Shown here: in pieces, positions 1 through 5,084 of the stretch
Numbering within the stretch: position 1 is the stretch's first letter
Layout of the letters: each line of letters starts with the position of its first letter
Assembly (NCBI GenBank): GCA_021790035.1
Contig: JAJYIO010000166.1
Coordinates: 1 to 6,285 of the forward strand
DNA from: a bacterium
GTDB taxonomy: Bacteria > Cyanobacteriota > Sericytochromatia > S15B-MN24 > VGJW01
Length of the DNA stretch: 6,285 nt
Direction: 5' to 3'
Notes under the pieces: model-generated
The model's database searches: none
What the model was told of the DNA's origin: nothing
What the model saw: only the letters and a program-made list of their open reading frames with translations
Program-made: the position numbers and the translations under genes

Positions 1-620
1 AGCTGCTGCAGACGCGCCAGGAGCGCGATCGCCTGCAGGCCGAGAGCAAGGACGCGGGCGTCGCTGCATCCGATGCGCACGCCGAAGCCATGCAGATCGC
101 CGAACTCAAGCTGCAGGCCGTAGCTGGCCAGAAGGCCGATCTCGCCGAGCAGCTTGCCGTTGCCACGCGCCGGAACGCGGAACTCGAAGATCAGCTCGTC
201 TCGGCGGCCCACCAGAAAACCGAGCTCAAGGAGCAGTTCGAAGCCGCCACGGCCCGCATCGCCGAGCTCACCGAGGAGCTGGCCGCGGCTCGATCCCAGA
301 TCGCGCCGCGAGAGGATGAAGAAGGCCTTCGGGAGGAGATCGAGCGACTGCAAGCCGACCTCGCCGGGTTGCGCCAGGTGGCCGCGGCGCCAGAAGCCGC
401 CCCCGAACCCGCGGAGCCGCCAGCGGCCGAGCGCGAGATGCTCCGGGCGATCGCCGCCATTGCCGAGCAGGTCGAGCGTCTCTCGACCTGTCCGCCCGCC
501 AGCGCCGGGTACCCCCCCCCCAAGCCGTCCGCCGTTTCTTCCCGGTCGCGCCCGCGCCCACGCAAGCCCGCGTCGCCCGACGACCCCGCCCGCAAGCTCG
601 ACTGGCTCATGGGGGTCTGA
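1..620 (+). CDS. Coiled-coil protein of unknown function, 5' partial
   Basis: The reading frame is open from the first bases of the window (codons start at base 3) to a TGA at 618-620, so the true N-terminus lies upstream. About 205 residues are visible. Roughly the first 125 are Ala/Glu/Leu/Gln-rich with heptad-like spacing (for example AELEDQL, AELTEELAAARSQI), typical of a long parallel coiled coil. A Pro/Ala-rich linker follows, then a short amphipathic stretch (MLRAIAAIAEQVERLS). The tail is basic and rich in Pro, Ser and Arg, and ends DDPARKLDWLMGV. No signal peptide, membrane segment or catalytic motif is visible. GC-rich third positions support this frame over the overlapping ones. 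A run of ten C (512-521) encodes part of the linker. I do not recognise the family. Its position beside flagellar genes is only weak evidence of a flagellar role. Confidence 0.75.
   Translation, partial: LLQTRQERDRLQAESKDAGVAASDAHAEAMQIAELKLQAVAGQKADLAEQLAVATRRNAELEDQLVSAAHQKTELKEQFEAATARIAELTEELAAARSQIAPREDEEGLREEIERLQADLAGLRQVAAAPEAAPEPAEPPAAEREMLRAIAAIAEQVERLSTCPPASAGYPPPKPSAVSSRSRPRPRKPASPDDPARKLDWLMGV
512..521 (+). repeat. C10 homopolymer inside the coiled-coil gene
   Basis: Ten consecutive C encode the end of a Tyr codon and three Pro codons in the linker before the basic tail. Tracts of this length are prone to polymerase slippage and to sequencing error. A one-base change would replace the last ~33 residues with a different tail. 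Confidence 0.9.
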
Positions 621-670
621 GCTGCAGGCGAGCGCCGCCAGCTGCCTTGGGGACGGCATCCTTCAAGGTG

Positions 671-726
671 GAAACTCGCCACCGGAAGAGCCGAGCTACG
701 CAGCGGCTTGCCCTCGAGTCGCTGCC
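671..726 (+). repeat. Intergenic repeat, copy A
   Basis: This segment lies in the 246-base gap between the coiled-coil gene and the transglycosylase. It shares ordered blocks with the copy at 3346-3492: GAAAC then GCCACC, then a 20-base block at 694-713 (AGCTACGCAGCGGCTTGCCC) that matches 3404-3423 with one mismatch, then AGTCGCTGCC at 717-726 against AGTCACTGCC at 3463-3472. Block order is conserved while the spacers differ. The rest of the gap shows no convincing promoter, terminator or small gene. Confidence 0.65.
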
Positions 727-866
727 TGAGCGCAGCGAGGGAGGATCGAAGTTCAACCTGGGTCTGCCAGCAGCGCTGCCGCGACGGTTCGATCGGGCGA
801 TGAGGTGCCCGGGATAGGGGCAACTCCTGCGGGTTCCCGCGCAGTCAGCCCGGGGACAAGGGGCTC

Positions 867-1400
867 ATGGACGGTTTCATGCCAGGCGATCTCTCGCACG
901 TGCTGGAGCGCATTTCCCAGATCACGTCGCGGTTCGACTCGGTGGCGGTACCCCAGGCCGGCAACGTCCCGGGTGCGGCGACATCTCGAGATTTTCAGGC
1001 CGCGATGGACAAGGTCCAGGGACTGACGCCTGCGATCACCAAGGCGGCGCAGGCCAACGGCCTCGATCCCCGACTCGTGCAGGCCGTGGTGGAGGCCGAA
1101 TCGGGAGGGAATCCCTCGGCGACGTCGGACAAGGGGGCGATGCGCCTGATGCCGCTGATGCCGCAGACCGCCCACGACATGGGCCTGACCGATCCCTACG
1201 ATCCGGCCCAGAACCTCGAGGGCGGCTCGCGTTACCTGCGGTCCATGATCGACAAGTTCGGGGATCTGCCGCTGGCGATCGCCGCCTACAATGCCGGTCC
1301 GGGAGCCGTCACCAAGGCACACGGCATTCCGCCCTATCCCGAGACCCAGCACTACGTCAAGCACGTTCTCGACCTCTACCGCGAACATCTCGGCCAGTAG
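867..1400 (+). CDS. Lytic transglycosylase (SLT family), probably flagellum-associated
   Basis: The 177-residue product would cleave the MurNAc-GlcNAc bond of peptidoglycan. A short N-terminal region (1-50) with a helical VLERISQITSRF stretch is followed by an SLT domain (about 53-175). Catalytic Glu78 sits in the family motif EAES78-79, followed by GNPSATSDKGAM. AYNAGPGAV (140-148) and PETQHYV (158-164) are the later conserved motifs. The usual GLMQLMP reads RLMPLMP here (Arg93, Pro96), a notable change. No Sec signal peptide or membrane anchor is visible, so if the protein reaches the periplasm it may use flagellar export; this is inference. The ATG at 867 follows AAGGGG (858-863) with only three bases between, which is tight. 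ATG 879 is an alternative start but lacks a well-spaced site. The neighbouring FlgJ lacks a muramidase domain, so this gene may supply that activity for rod penetration. Confidence 0.92.
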   Translation: MDGFMPGDLSHVLERISQITSRFDSVAVPQAGNVPGAATSRDFQAAMDKVQGLTPAITKAAQANGLDPRLVQAVVEAESGGNPSATSDKGAMRLMPLMPQTAHDMGLTDPYDPAQNLEGGSRYLRSMIDKFGDLPLAIAAYNAGPGAVTKAHGIPPYPETQHYVKHVLDLYREHLGQ

Positions 1401-1402
1401 GG

Positions 1403-1423
1403 ACCCGGCGCGGCCGCCCGGGT
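1403..1423 (+). other. GC-rich hairpin just after the transglycosylase
   Basis: ACCCGG (1403-1408) pairs with CCGGGT (1418-1423), starting three bases after the stop codon. No T tract follows, so it is not a standard intrinsic terminator. It may protect the 3' end of the mRNA or assist factor-dependent termination. Confidence 0.4.
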
Positions 1424-1480
1424 AGCGACGCCGCGAGACGTTTGTACTCCGGCGATGACGGTCGTTTGGCCCCCATGCCC

Positions 1481-1507
1481 TAAACAAACCGGCAATCGAG
1501 CCGATGC
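1481..1507 (+). promoter_or_regulatory. Sigma-28 (FliA/SigD) type promoter upstream of flgF
   Basis: TAAA (1481-1484) and GCCGATGC (1500-1507) are separated by exactly 15 bases. The known sigma-28 consensus is TAAA, 15 bases, GCCGATAA, so the -35 box is perfect and the -10 box matches six of eight. Transcription would start near 1514, giving a leader of about 105 bases before flgF. This leader contains a small hairpin (GGATC 1581-1585 with GATCC 1590-1594) and no recognised riboswitch. Confidence 0.65.
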
Positions 1508-1618
1508 ATGCAATACAGGGTGCTGGTCGGAGAGTCCGTCCGGCGGCGGGCAGGGGTCGAACTAGCCTGCAATTCCCGAAGGATCCCCTGATCCGGTTGC
1601 ACGGGGAGGAACGACGGC

Positions 1619-2383
1619 TTGGTCCGAGGCATTTACACGGCAGCTTCCGCCATGGTGACGGAGATGGCCAAGCAGGACATCATTGCCAACAACCTCGCCA
1701 ACATGGACACCACGGGCTTCAAGCAGGACGCCATCTCGTTTCGAGCCCGGATGGACCAGACGATCTACGGCATCGCCCCGAGCTCCATGGGCGGGGGGGC
1801 GAGCGTGCAGAAGCTCGGCCTCCTTTCCACCGGGACCGCCGTCGACCAGATCAGTGTCAACTACGCCCAGGGCGACCTCCGCCCGACCGGCAACCCCCTC
1901 GACCTGGGTTTGCGCGGCGCCGGCTTCTTCGCGGTCCAGACTCCGCAGGGCGTGGCTTATACCCGCAACGGATCCTTCCAGCTGAACAGCAACCGGATGC
2001 TCGTCGACTCGCAGGGTAATCCGGTCCTTGGTACCGGCGGGCTGATCCAGCTTCCGCCGACCGGTAAGCTCAACGTCAGTCAGGACGGCACCGTGAGTGC
2101 GGGCACCCAGCTCGTGGGCCGGCTACGCCTGGCGAATTTTGCCAATCCCACCAAGCAGCTCACCAAGCAGGGAGACTCCTACTACCACATGGTTGCCGGC
2201 ACGGAGCTGCCGGCCACCGGCGCCGAGGTGCAGGAGGGTTTCCTCGAGCAGTCGACCGTCAACCCGATCAGCGAGATGGTCGACATGATCACGGCCCTGC
2301 GCGGCTACGAGAGCTCGCAGAAGGCTTTGCAGACCGAGGATTCGGAACTCGGTCGTGCGGTGAACGACATCGCCCGCATGTAG
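1619..2383 (+). CDS. flgF: Flagellar basal-body rod protein FlgF
   Basis: The 254-residue product belongs to the FlgF/FlgG rod-hook family and builds the proximal rod of the flagellum after export by the flagellar type III apparatus. The N-terminal signature MVRGIYTAASAM and NNLANMDTTGFK (24-35) form the D0 helix region. GNPLDLGLRGAGFF (91-104) and YTRNGSF (114-120) are the conserved central motifs. The C-terminal helix (about 214-254) reads STVNPISEMVDMITALRGYE and so on. The start is TTG at 1619, set by a strong GGGGAGG (1603-1609) nine bases upstream. It is assigned FlgF rather than FlgG because it comes first of the pair, begins MVRG, and lacks the longer insert after residue 45 seen in the next gene. 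Bacillus FlhO is the equivalent class. flgG follows after 59 bases. Confidence 0.9.
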   Translation: MVRGIYTAASAMVTEMAKQDIIANNLANMDTTGFKQDAISFRARMDQTIYGIAPSSMGGGASVQKLGLLSTGTAVDQISVNYAQGDLRPTGNPLDLGLRGAGFFAVQTPQGVAYTRNGSFQLNSNRMLVDSQGNPVLGTGGLIQLPPTGKLNVSQDGTVSAGTQLVGRLRLANFANPTKQLTKQGDSYYHMVAGTELPATGAEVQEGFLEQSTVNPISEMVDMITALRGYESSQKALQTEDSELGRAVNDIARM

Positions 2384-2384
2384 G

Positions 2385-2416
2385 GGCGCCCTGCCGACAG
2401 GCGCCACACGTTTTTT
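2385..2416 (+). terminator. Possible weak terminator or attenuator between flgF and flgG
   Basis: GGCGCC (2385-2390) can pair with GGCGCC (2400-2405), extendable into CTG/CAG with one bulged C. Five bases later comes a run of six T (2411-2416). The gap between stem and T run is larger than ideal. The element lies inside what should be one operon, so partial read-through control of flgG is as likely as full termination. Confidence 0.35.
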
Positions 2417-2442
2417 CGGAACGAGAGTGAGGTAACCAGGCC

Positions 2443-3225
2443 ATGATGGGAGCTTTATACAGCGCCGCCAGCGGAATGCAGGCGCAGCAGCTCAACATCG
2501 ACGTTATTTCGAATAACCTCGCTAACGTCAACACGCCCGGATTCAAGCGCCAGCGGGCCGAATTCCAGGATCTGCTGTACCGCACGGCAACCGCGGCGGG
2601 CGTTCCGGTCAGCCAGGGCACGTCCACACCCGTCGGCCAGCAGGTCGGAACGGGCGTTCGTCCGGTGGCGACCACCAAGATCTTCTCCCAGGGAGATTTC
2701 GAACAGACCGGCAATCCGCTCGATCTCACGATCCAGGGCGATGGCTTCTTCCAGATCCAGCAAAACGACGGCACGATCGCCTACACCCGTGACGGCAGCT
2801 TCAAGGTCGACCGGGACGGCACGGTCGTCAATGACGAGGGCCTTCCCCTCTCACCGCAAATCACGATTCCCCAGGACGCCCAGAACATCACCGTCAGCCC
2901 GGAAGGCGTCATCACCGCCCAGGTGAACGGTCAGCAGAACACGATCGGCCAGATCTCCCTGGTGCGTTTCATGAATCCTGCCGGCCTGTCCTCGGCAGGC
3001 GGCAACCTGCTGCTGCAGACCCAGGCTTCCGGAGATCCGCAGGAAAGCTTGCCGGAAGCGGACGGGACCGGGTCGATCCTCCAGGGCTACCTCGAACAGT
3101 CCAACGTACGTGTCGTGGACGAAATGGTGAATCTGATCACGGCCCAGAGGGCCTACGAGGCCAATTCCAAGGCGATCCAGACGTCCGATACCATGCTGAG
3201 CGAAGCCAACCAGCTCAAGCAGTAG
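2443..3225 (+). CDS. flgG: Flagellar distal rod protein FlgG
   Basis: The 260-residue product is a full-length FlgG, which forms the distal rod that crosses the periplasm and connects to the hook. Visible signatures are MGALYSAASGMQAQQ at the N-terminus, NNLANVNTPGFKR (24-36), and the FlgG-type segment after residue 45 (YRTATAAGVPVSQGTSTPVG, continuing into QQVGTGVRP). GDFEQTGNPLDLTIQGDGFF (84-103), YTRDGSF (114-120) and the C-terminal helix with EQSNVRVVDEMVNLITAQRAYE (about 218-239) complete the family pattern. The start is taken at the first of two adjacent ATG codons (2443, 2446) because GTGAGG (2427-2432) is better spaced to it. No residues look missing. The gene is probably co-transcribed with flgF. 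Confidence 0.97.
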   Translation: MMGALYSAASGMQAQQLNIDVISNNLANVNTPGFKRQRAEFQDLLYRTATAAGVPVSQGTSTPVGQQVGTGVRPVATTKIFSQGDFEQTGNPLDLTIQGDGFFQIQQNDGTIAYTRDGSFKVDRDGTVVNDEGLPLSPQITIPQDAQNITVSPEGVITAQVNGQQNTIGQISLVRFMNPAGLSSAGGNLLLQTQASGDPQESLPEADGTGSILQGYLEQSNVRVVDEMVNLITAQRAYEANSKAIQTSDTMLSEANQLKQ

Positions 3226-3250
3226 GCGAGCCAGACCGACAATAGAAACA

Positions 3251-3345
3251 GATGGGTCGCTCACCGGCTACGCCAGCCGTCTCGAATGAAAGGCCAGCTC
3301 GAGTGCAGCCCGGCATAGCAGCCACCGCCCCGAAGGGGAGTTTTT
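3251..3345 (+). repeat. Intergenic tandem repeat unit 1, upstream of flgJ
   Basis: The first 49 bases (3251-3299) align without gaps to 3346-3394, with 37 identical positions by my count. The end of the unit (GCCCCGAAGGGGAGTTTTTG, from 3327) matches 3470-3489 with one mismatch. It carries its own purine-rich GAAGGGGAG and an ATG (3347) at the junction with unit 2. That ATG opens a 47-codon frame ending in a TGA (3488-3490) that overlaps the flgJ ATG, but the predicted peptide has no recognisable features. Confidence 0.75.
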
Positions 3346-3492
3346 GATGTGTTGCCCAGCGGCTTCGCCGACACTCTCGAACGAAACGCCACCTGCCGAG
3401 CGTAGCTACGCAGCAGCTTGCCCGCAGCGGGGGGTAGTTTGCGGGGGGCAAGGCCCCCTGCAAGTCACTGCCCCGAAGGGGAGTTTCTGATG
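3346..3492 (+). repeat. Intergenic tandem repeat unit 2, carrying the flgJ translation start
   Basis: This is a diverged second copy of 3251-3345, longer by 48 bases. It holds a perfect 12-base palindrome (GCGTAGCTACGC, 3400-3411) and the core AGCTACGCAGCAGCTTGCCC (3404-3423) shared with copy A and, in part, with the inverted copy at 5015-5030. A strong hairpin (3438-3464) follows. The unit ends in GCCCCGAAGGGGAGTTTCTGATG-type sequence, in which the ribosome binding site and ATG of flgJ lie. Confidence 0.75.
3438..3464 (+). other. Strong hairpin in the flgJ leader
   Basis: TTTGCGGGGGGC (3438-3449) pairs with GCCCCCTGCAAG (3453-3464) around a three-base AAG loop, 12 pairs including two G-T wobbles. 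It ends 10 bases before the flgJ Shine-Dalgarno sequence and has no following T run. An alternative pairing, CTTGCCC (3417-3423) with GGGCAAG (3446-3452), would disrupt it. Confidence 0.6.
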
Positions 3493-3927
3493 AGTCTCGC
3501 TTCTCTCGATCTGCCTTCGATGGGCCCCGCCGCCCTCGGGATGACGGCTCCCGACGTCCAGTCGATCGGGTCGAAACCGTCGCTGACGGCCGCGCAGAGC
3601 AAGACCATGACGCCGGAGCAGAAGCGCTTGATGGGTGCCGCTCAGGATTTCGAGGGAATCCTCATCACCCAGATGCTGACGGCGATGCGCCATGCTCACC
3701 TGGCCAAGGATCCCCTCGACAGCGGCAACGCCAGCGACATCATGCACAGCATGCTCGACGCTCAGCTCGGCAAGCAGATGGCTCACAGCGAGAGCTTCGG
3801 CCTCGCCGATGCGATCTACCGAGAGTTCTCGGGAATGGCCGGTTCGGCAGGCCGTCAGGCGTCGGCGGCGGCCGCCCCTGAAGCCAGTGTTGCGGCTGCG
3901 TCAGGGACGTCTCGCGCGGGTCGGTGA
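3490..3927 (+). CDS. flgJ: FlgJ-type rod-binding protein, muramidase domain absent
   Basis: The 145-residue product has the FlgJ N-terminal rod-binding domain (about 48-112), which caps and assists rod assembly in the periplasm. Its family signature is visible: AAQDFEGILITQMLTAMR (50-67), then ASDIMHSMLDAQLGKQMA (81-98) and SFGLADAIYREF (102-113). The Ala/Ser-rich tail (118-145) looks disordered. The C-terminal glucosaminidase domain of enterobacterial FlgJ is missing; single-domain forms are common in other phyla, and the SLT gene at 867-1400 may act in its place. The start at ATG 3490 is set by AAGGGGAG (3475-3482), seven bases upstream. The frame stays open to an upstream ATG at 3418, but that start would translate the intergenic repeat and has no ribosome binding site. 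The ATG overlaps the TGA of a 47-codon upstream frame (TGATG). Confidence 0.92.
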   Translation: MSLASLDLPSMGPAALGMTAPDVQSIGSKPSLTAAQSKTMTPEQKRLMGAAQDFEGILITQMLTAMRHAHLAKDPLDSGNASDIMHSMLDAQLGKQMAHSESFGLADAIYREFSGMAGSAGRQASAAAAPEASVAAASGTSRAGR

Positions 3928-3957
3928 AATCCGCGACTTGCCAGCCTTCTGGCCCTC

Positions 3958-4121
3958 GCACTAGACTAGAGTGCTTTCGGTTTGGAGGGATCGGGCCCGA
4001 GGATTCGACCGGGGCCCGGTTGCAAGGCGGTTCAGGACACACGGGAGCGCGGTGAAAGCCGCTCCCTCGAGGCTTCGTGCGGGCGGCACGGCCGCGTGGT
4101 GGCATCGTTCGAACCGAAAGC
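3958..4121 (+). other. Leader dense in inverted repeats before the YvyF gene pair
   Basis: Within the 234-base gap after flgJ are GCACT/AGTGC (3958-3962, 3970-3974); ATCGGGCCC/GGGCCCGGT (3990-3998, 4012-4020); GGGAGCG/CGCTCCC (4043-4049, 4060-4066) with a GGTGAAAG-containing loop; and CGTGC/GCACG (4076-4080, 4086-4090). GCTTTCGGTT (3973-3982) is an exact complement of AACCGAAAGC (4112-4121), extendable to 14 pairs with wobbles, and would enclose the last three stems as a multibranch fold. I recognise no known riboswitch or RNA family. A function as a structured leader or small RNA is inference. No promoter was recognised. Confidence 0.4.
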
Positions 4122-4140
4122 GGTCTCGATGCGATAGATC

Positions 4141-4158
4141 GCCGGAAAGGAGTTCGGC
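4141..4158 (+). promoter_or_regulatory. Ribosome binding site displayed in a hairpin loop
   Basis: GCCGGAA (4141-4147) can pair with TTCGGC (4153-4158) with one bulged G, leaving AGGAG (4148-4152) as the five-base loop. This AGGAG is the Shine-Dalgarno sequence of the gene starting at 4162, nine bases downstream. The arrangement would keep the site exposed. Confidence 0.5.
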
Positions 4159-4161
4159 AAC

Positions 4162-4596
4162 ATGCCACTCTCCAACTGTCCCCGCTGCGGCAAGACCTTC
4201 AACAGGCTCCCTTCTGCCAAGATCTGCCCTGAGTGCCACGAAGTCGAGGAGCAGCAATTCGAGCGCGTTTACACCTACCTCCGCGACAACCCCGGTGTGT
4301 CCATCGCCAAGATATCCAGCGATACCGAGGTTCCCGAGCGCCTCATCCTCGAATGGTTTCGCGGTCGGCGCCTCTTTGCCCAGGATTCCTCGGTCACCTG
4401 GCCGTGTGAGCGGTGTGGCGTCCCGGTCAGCGAGGGGCGAGTTTGCCAGCGCTGTGCCGGCAAGTTCCAGGCTTCGCTGGGCGGACACCCGGAGTCGGGT
4501 GGCGGACCCCAGGGCAATCAAGCTCCTCTGGATGCCTCTGCGGGCCGCCGGCCTGACATCGGCCACGAGCTTCGTGGCGAGAAATACACGCGCTAG
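4162..4596 (+). CDS. yvyF: YvyF-type flagellar operon protein, zinc-knuckle/HTH
   Basis: The 144-residue product matches the architecture of the YvyF family (TIGR03826-type flagellar operon protein), found next to flgM in Bacillus-type clusters. A first zinc knuckle is formed by C6-x2-C9 and C22-x2-C25. A helix-turn-helix-like stretch follows (about 33-70: VYTYLRDNPGVSIAKISSDT, then VPERLILEWFRGRRL). A second knuckle is formed by C82-x2-C85 and C95-x2-C98. The Gly/Pro-rich segment at 106-135 looks disordered, and the protein ends LRGEKYTR, resembling the family's short conserved C-terminus, so no frameshift is suspected. The family's biochemical function is not settled; a cytoplasmic regulatory role is suggested by the fold and by its place before flgM. 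The start at 4162 has AAGGAG (4147-4152) at good spacing. A GCCACGA/TCGTGGC hairpin (4562-4578) lies near the 3' end of the gene. Confidence 0.85.
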   Translation: MPLSNCPRCGKTFNRLPSAKICPECHEVEEQQFERVYTYLRDNPGVSIAKISSDTEVPERLILEWFRGRRLFAQDSSVTWPCERCGVPVSEGRVCQRCAGKFQASLGGHPESGGGPQGNQAPLDASAGRRPDIGHELRGEKYTR

Positions 4597-4652
4597 CAGC
4601 ATGCCGCGCCAAGGGTCTTGCGCCGCCGAGTTGATTCTTCTCGTGGGCGGTC

Positions 4653-4988
4653 ATGCTGGCTAACTGCAACAGCTGCGAACAGGCTTTCAATCAGGGCGGT
4701 ATCGAGAGGCTCTGCCCTGCCTGCAGCGCCACCTACCACCGCCTGTTCGCGTTCGTTGAACGCAGTCCAGACGCCACGCTCGACGAGGTGGAACGGGTTC
4801 TCGGCCTGACCCGGACGGACCTGGTGCGGCTCCTCAAGTCCGGTCGCTTCGTCGCCTTCGAGAATCTCGCCCGCCAGGTCATGAAGTGCCGCTGCTGCGG
4901 AGCGCCCCCCGCGCAGGGCGAGCTGTGTCAGTCGTGCTTCGAGCGCCTGCTGACCCAGCTTCTGTCCAGCAACCGGTCCCGCCGCTAG
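4653..4988 (+). CDS. Second, shorter YvyF-like zinc-knuckle/HTH protein
   Basis: This 111-residue product repeats the layout of the preceding gene. It has C5-x2-C8 with C21-x2-C24, then a winged-helix or HTH-like stretch (about 31-67: LFAFVERSPDATLDEVERVL, then TRTDLVRLLKSGRF), then C79-x2-C82 with C92-x2-C95. Cys81 is an extra cysteine inside the third pair. The shared features LANCNSC/LSNCPRC, FAFVE/YTYLR and the GELCQSC/GRVCQRC ending point to an old tandem duplication, although most residues have diverged. It lacks the long linker and the KYTR-like C-terminus. It starts 56 bases after its neighbour. An in-frame stop at 4632-4634 confines the start, and ATG 4653 has only a weak GGGCGG upstream, so translation may depend on the upstream gene. 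It probably acts in the cytoplasm with the FlgM/FlgN/FlgK module; its exact role is unknown. Confidence 0.78.
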   Translation: MLANCNSCEQAFNQGGIERLCPACSATYHRLFAFVERSPDATLDEVERVLGLTRTDLVRLLKSGRFVAFENLARQVMKCRCCGAPPAQGELCQSCFERLLTQLLSSNRSRR

Positions 4989-5014
4989 GGGGAGACGGCC
5001 AGCTCTCCGGCTGA

Positions 5015-5030
5015 GGGCAAGCTGCTGCGT
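5015..5030 (-). repeat. Intergenic repeat core, inverted copy
   Basis: On the minus strand this reads ACGCAGCAGCTTGCCC, identical over 16 bases to 3408-3423 and one mismatch from 698-713. It lies in the 217-base gap before flgM, like the other copies in non-coding sequence. Similarity beyond the core is weak. Confidence 0.5.
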
Positions 5031-5084
5031 CGCTGATCCTTTAGACTGGGAGCTGGTTGCGCCGACGCTTCTTGACCGAACCGG

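Noticed and set aside
753..1487. Long minus-strand open frame (244 codons) opposite the transglycosylase.
   Set aside because: The plus-strand frame has clear SLT motifs; the antisense frame is a by-product of high GC content and shows no family motifs.
3418..3489. An upstream ATG at 3418 that would lengthen FlgJ by 24 residues.
   Set aside because: The extension translates the repeat and hairpin, has no ribosome binding site, and the ATG at 3490 has an excellent one.
3347..3490. A 47-codon frame with its own ribosome binding site, overlapping the flgJ start by TGATG.
   Set aside because: Its sequence is the intergenic repeat itself, the peptide has no family features, and part of the same peptide string arises from copy A in an unrelated context. 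Kept only as part of the repeat description.
4000..4010. AGGATTCGACC resembles the GGATTCGAC of the tmRNA 5' region.
   Set aside because: No matching acceptor stem, T-arm, tag frame or CCA end is present within the gap.
4041..4066. GGGAGCGCGGTGAAAGCC resembles part of the cobalamin riboswitch core.
   Set aside because: The following CCCGC-AACTGT-type block and the surrounding conserved elements are missing, and the downstream gene is not related to cobalamin.
4470..4596. Possible frameshift at the end of the first YvyF gene, because residues 106-135 look unlike the family.
   Set aside because: The frame ends with LRGEKYTR, resembling the family's C-terminal motif, so the segment is more likely a divergent linker.
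3961..4602. Minus-strand frame of 213 codons opposite the first YvyF gene and its leader.
   Set aside because: No recognisable motifs or ribosome binding site, and it opposes a well-supported zinc-knuckle gene.
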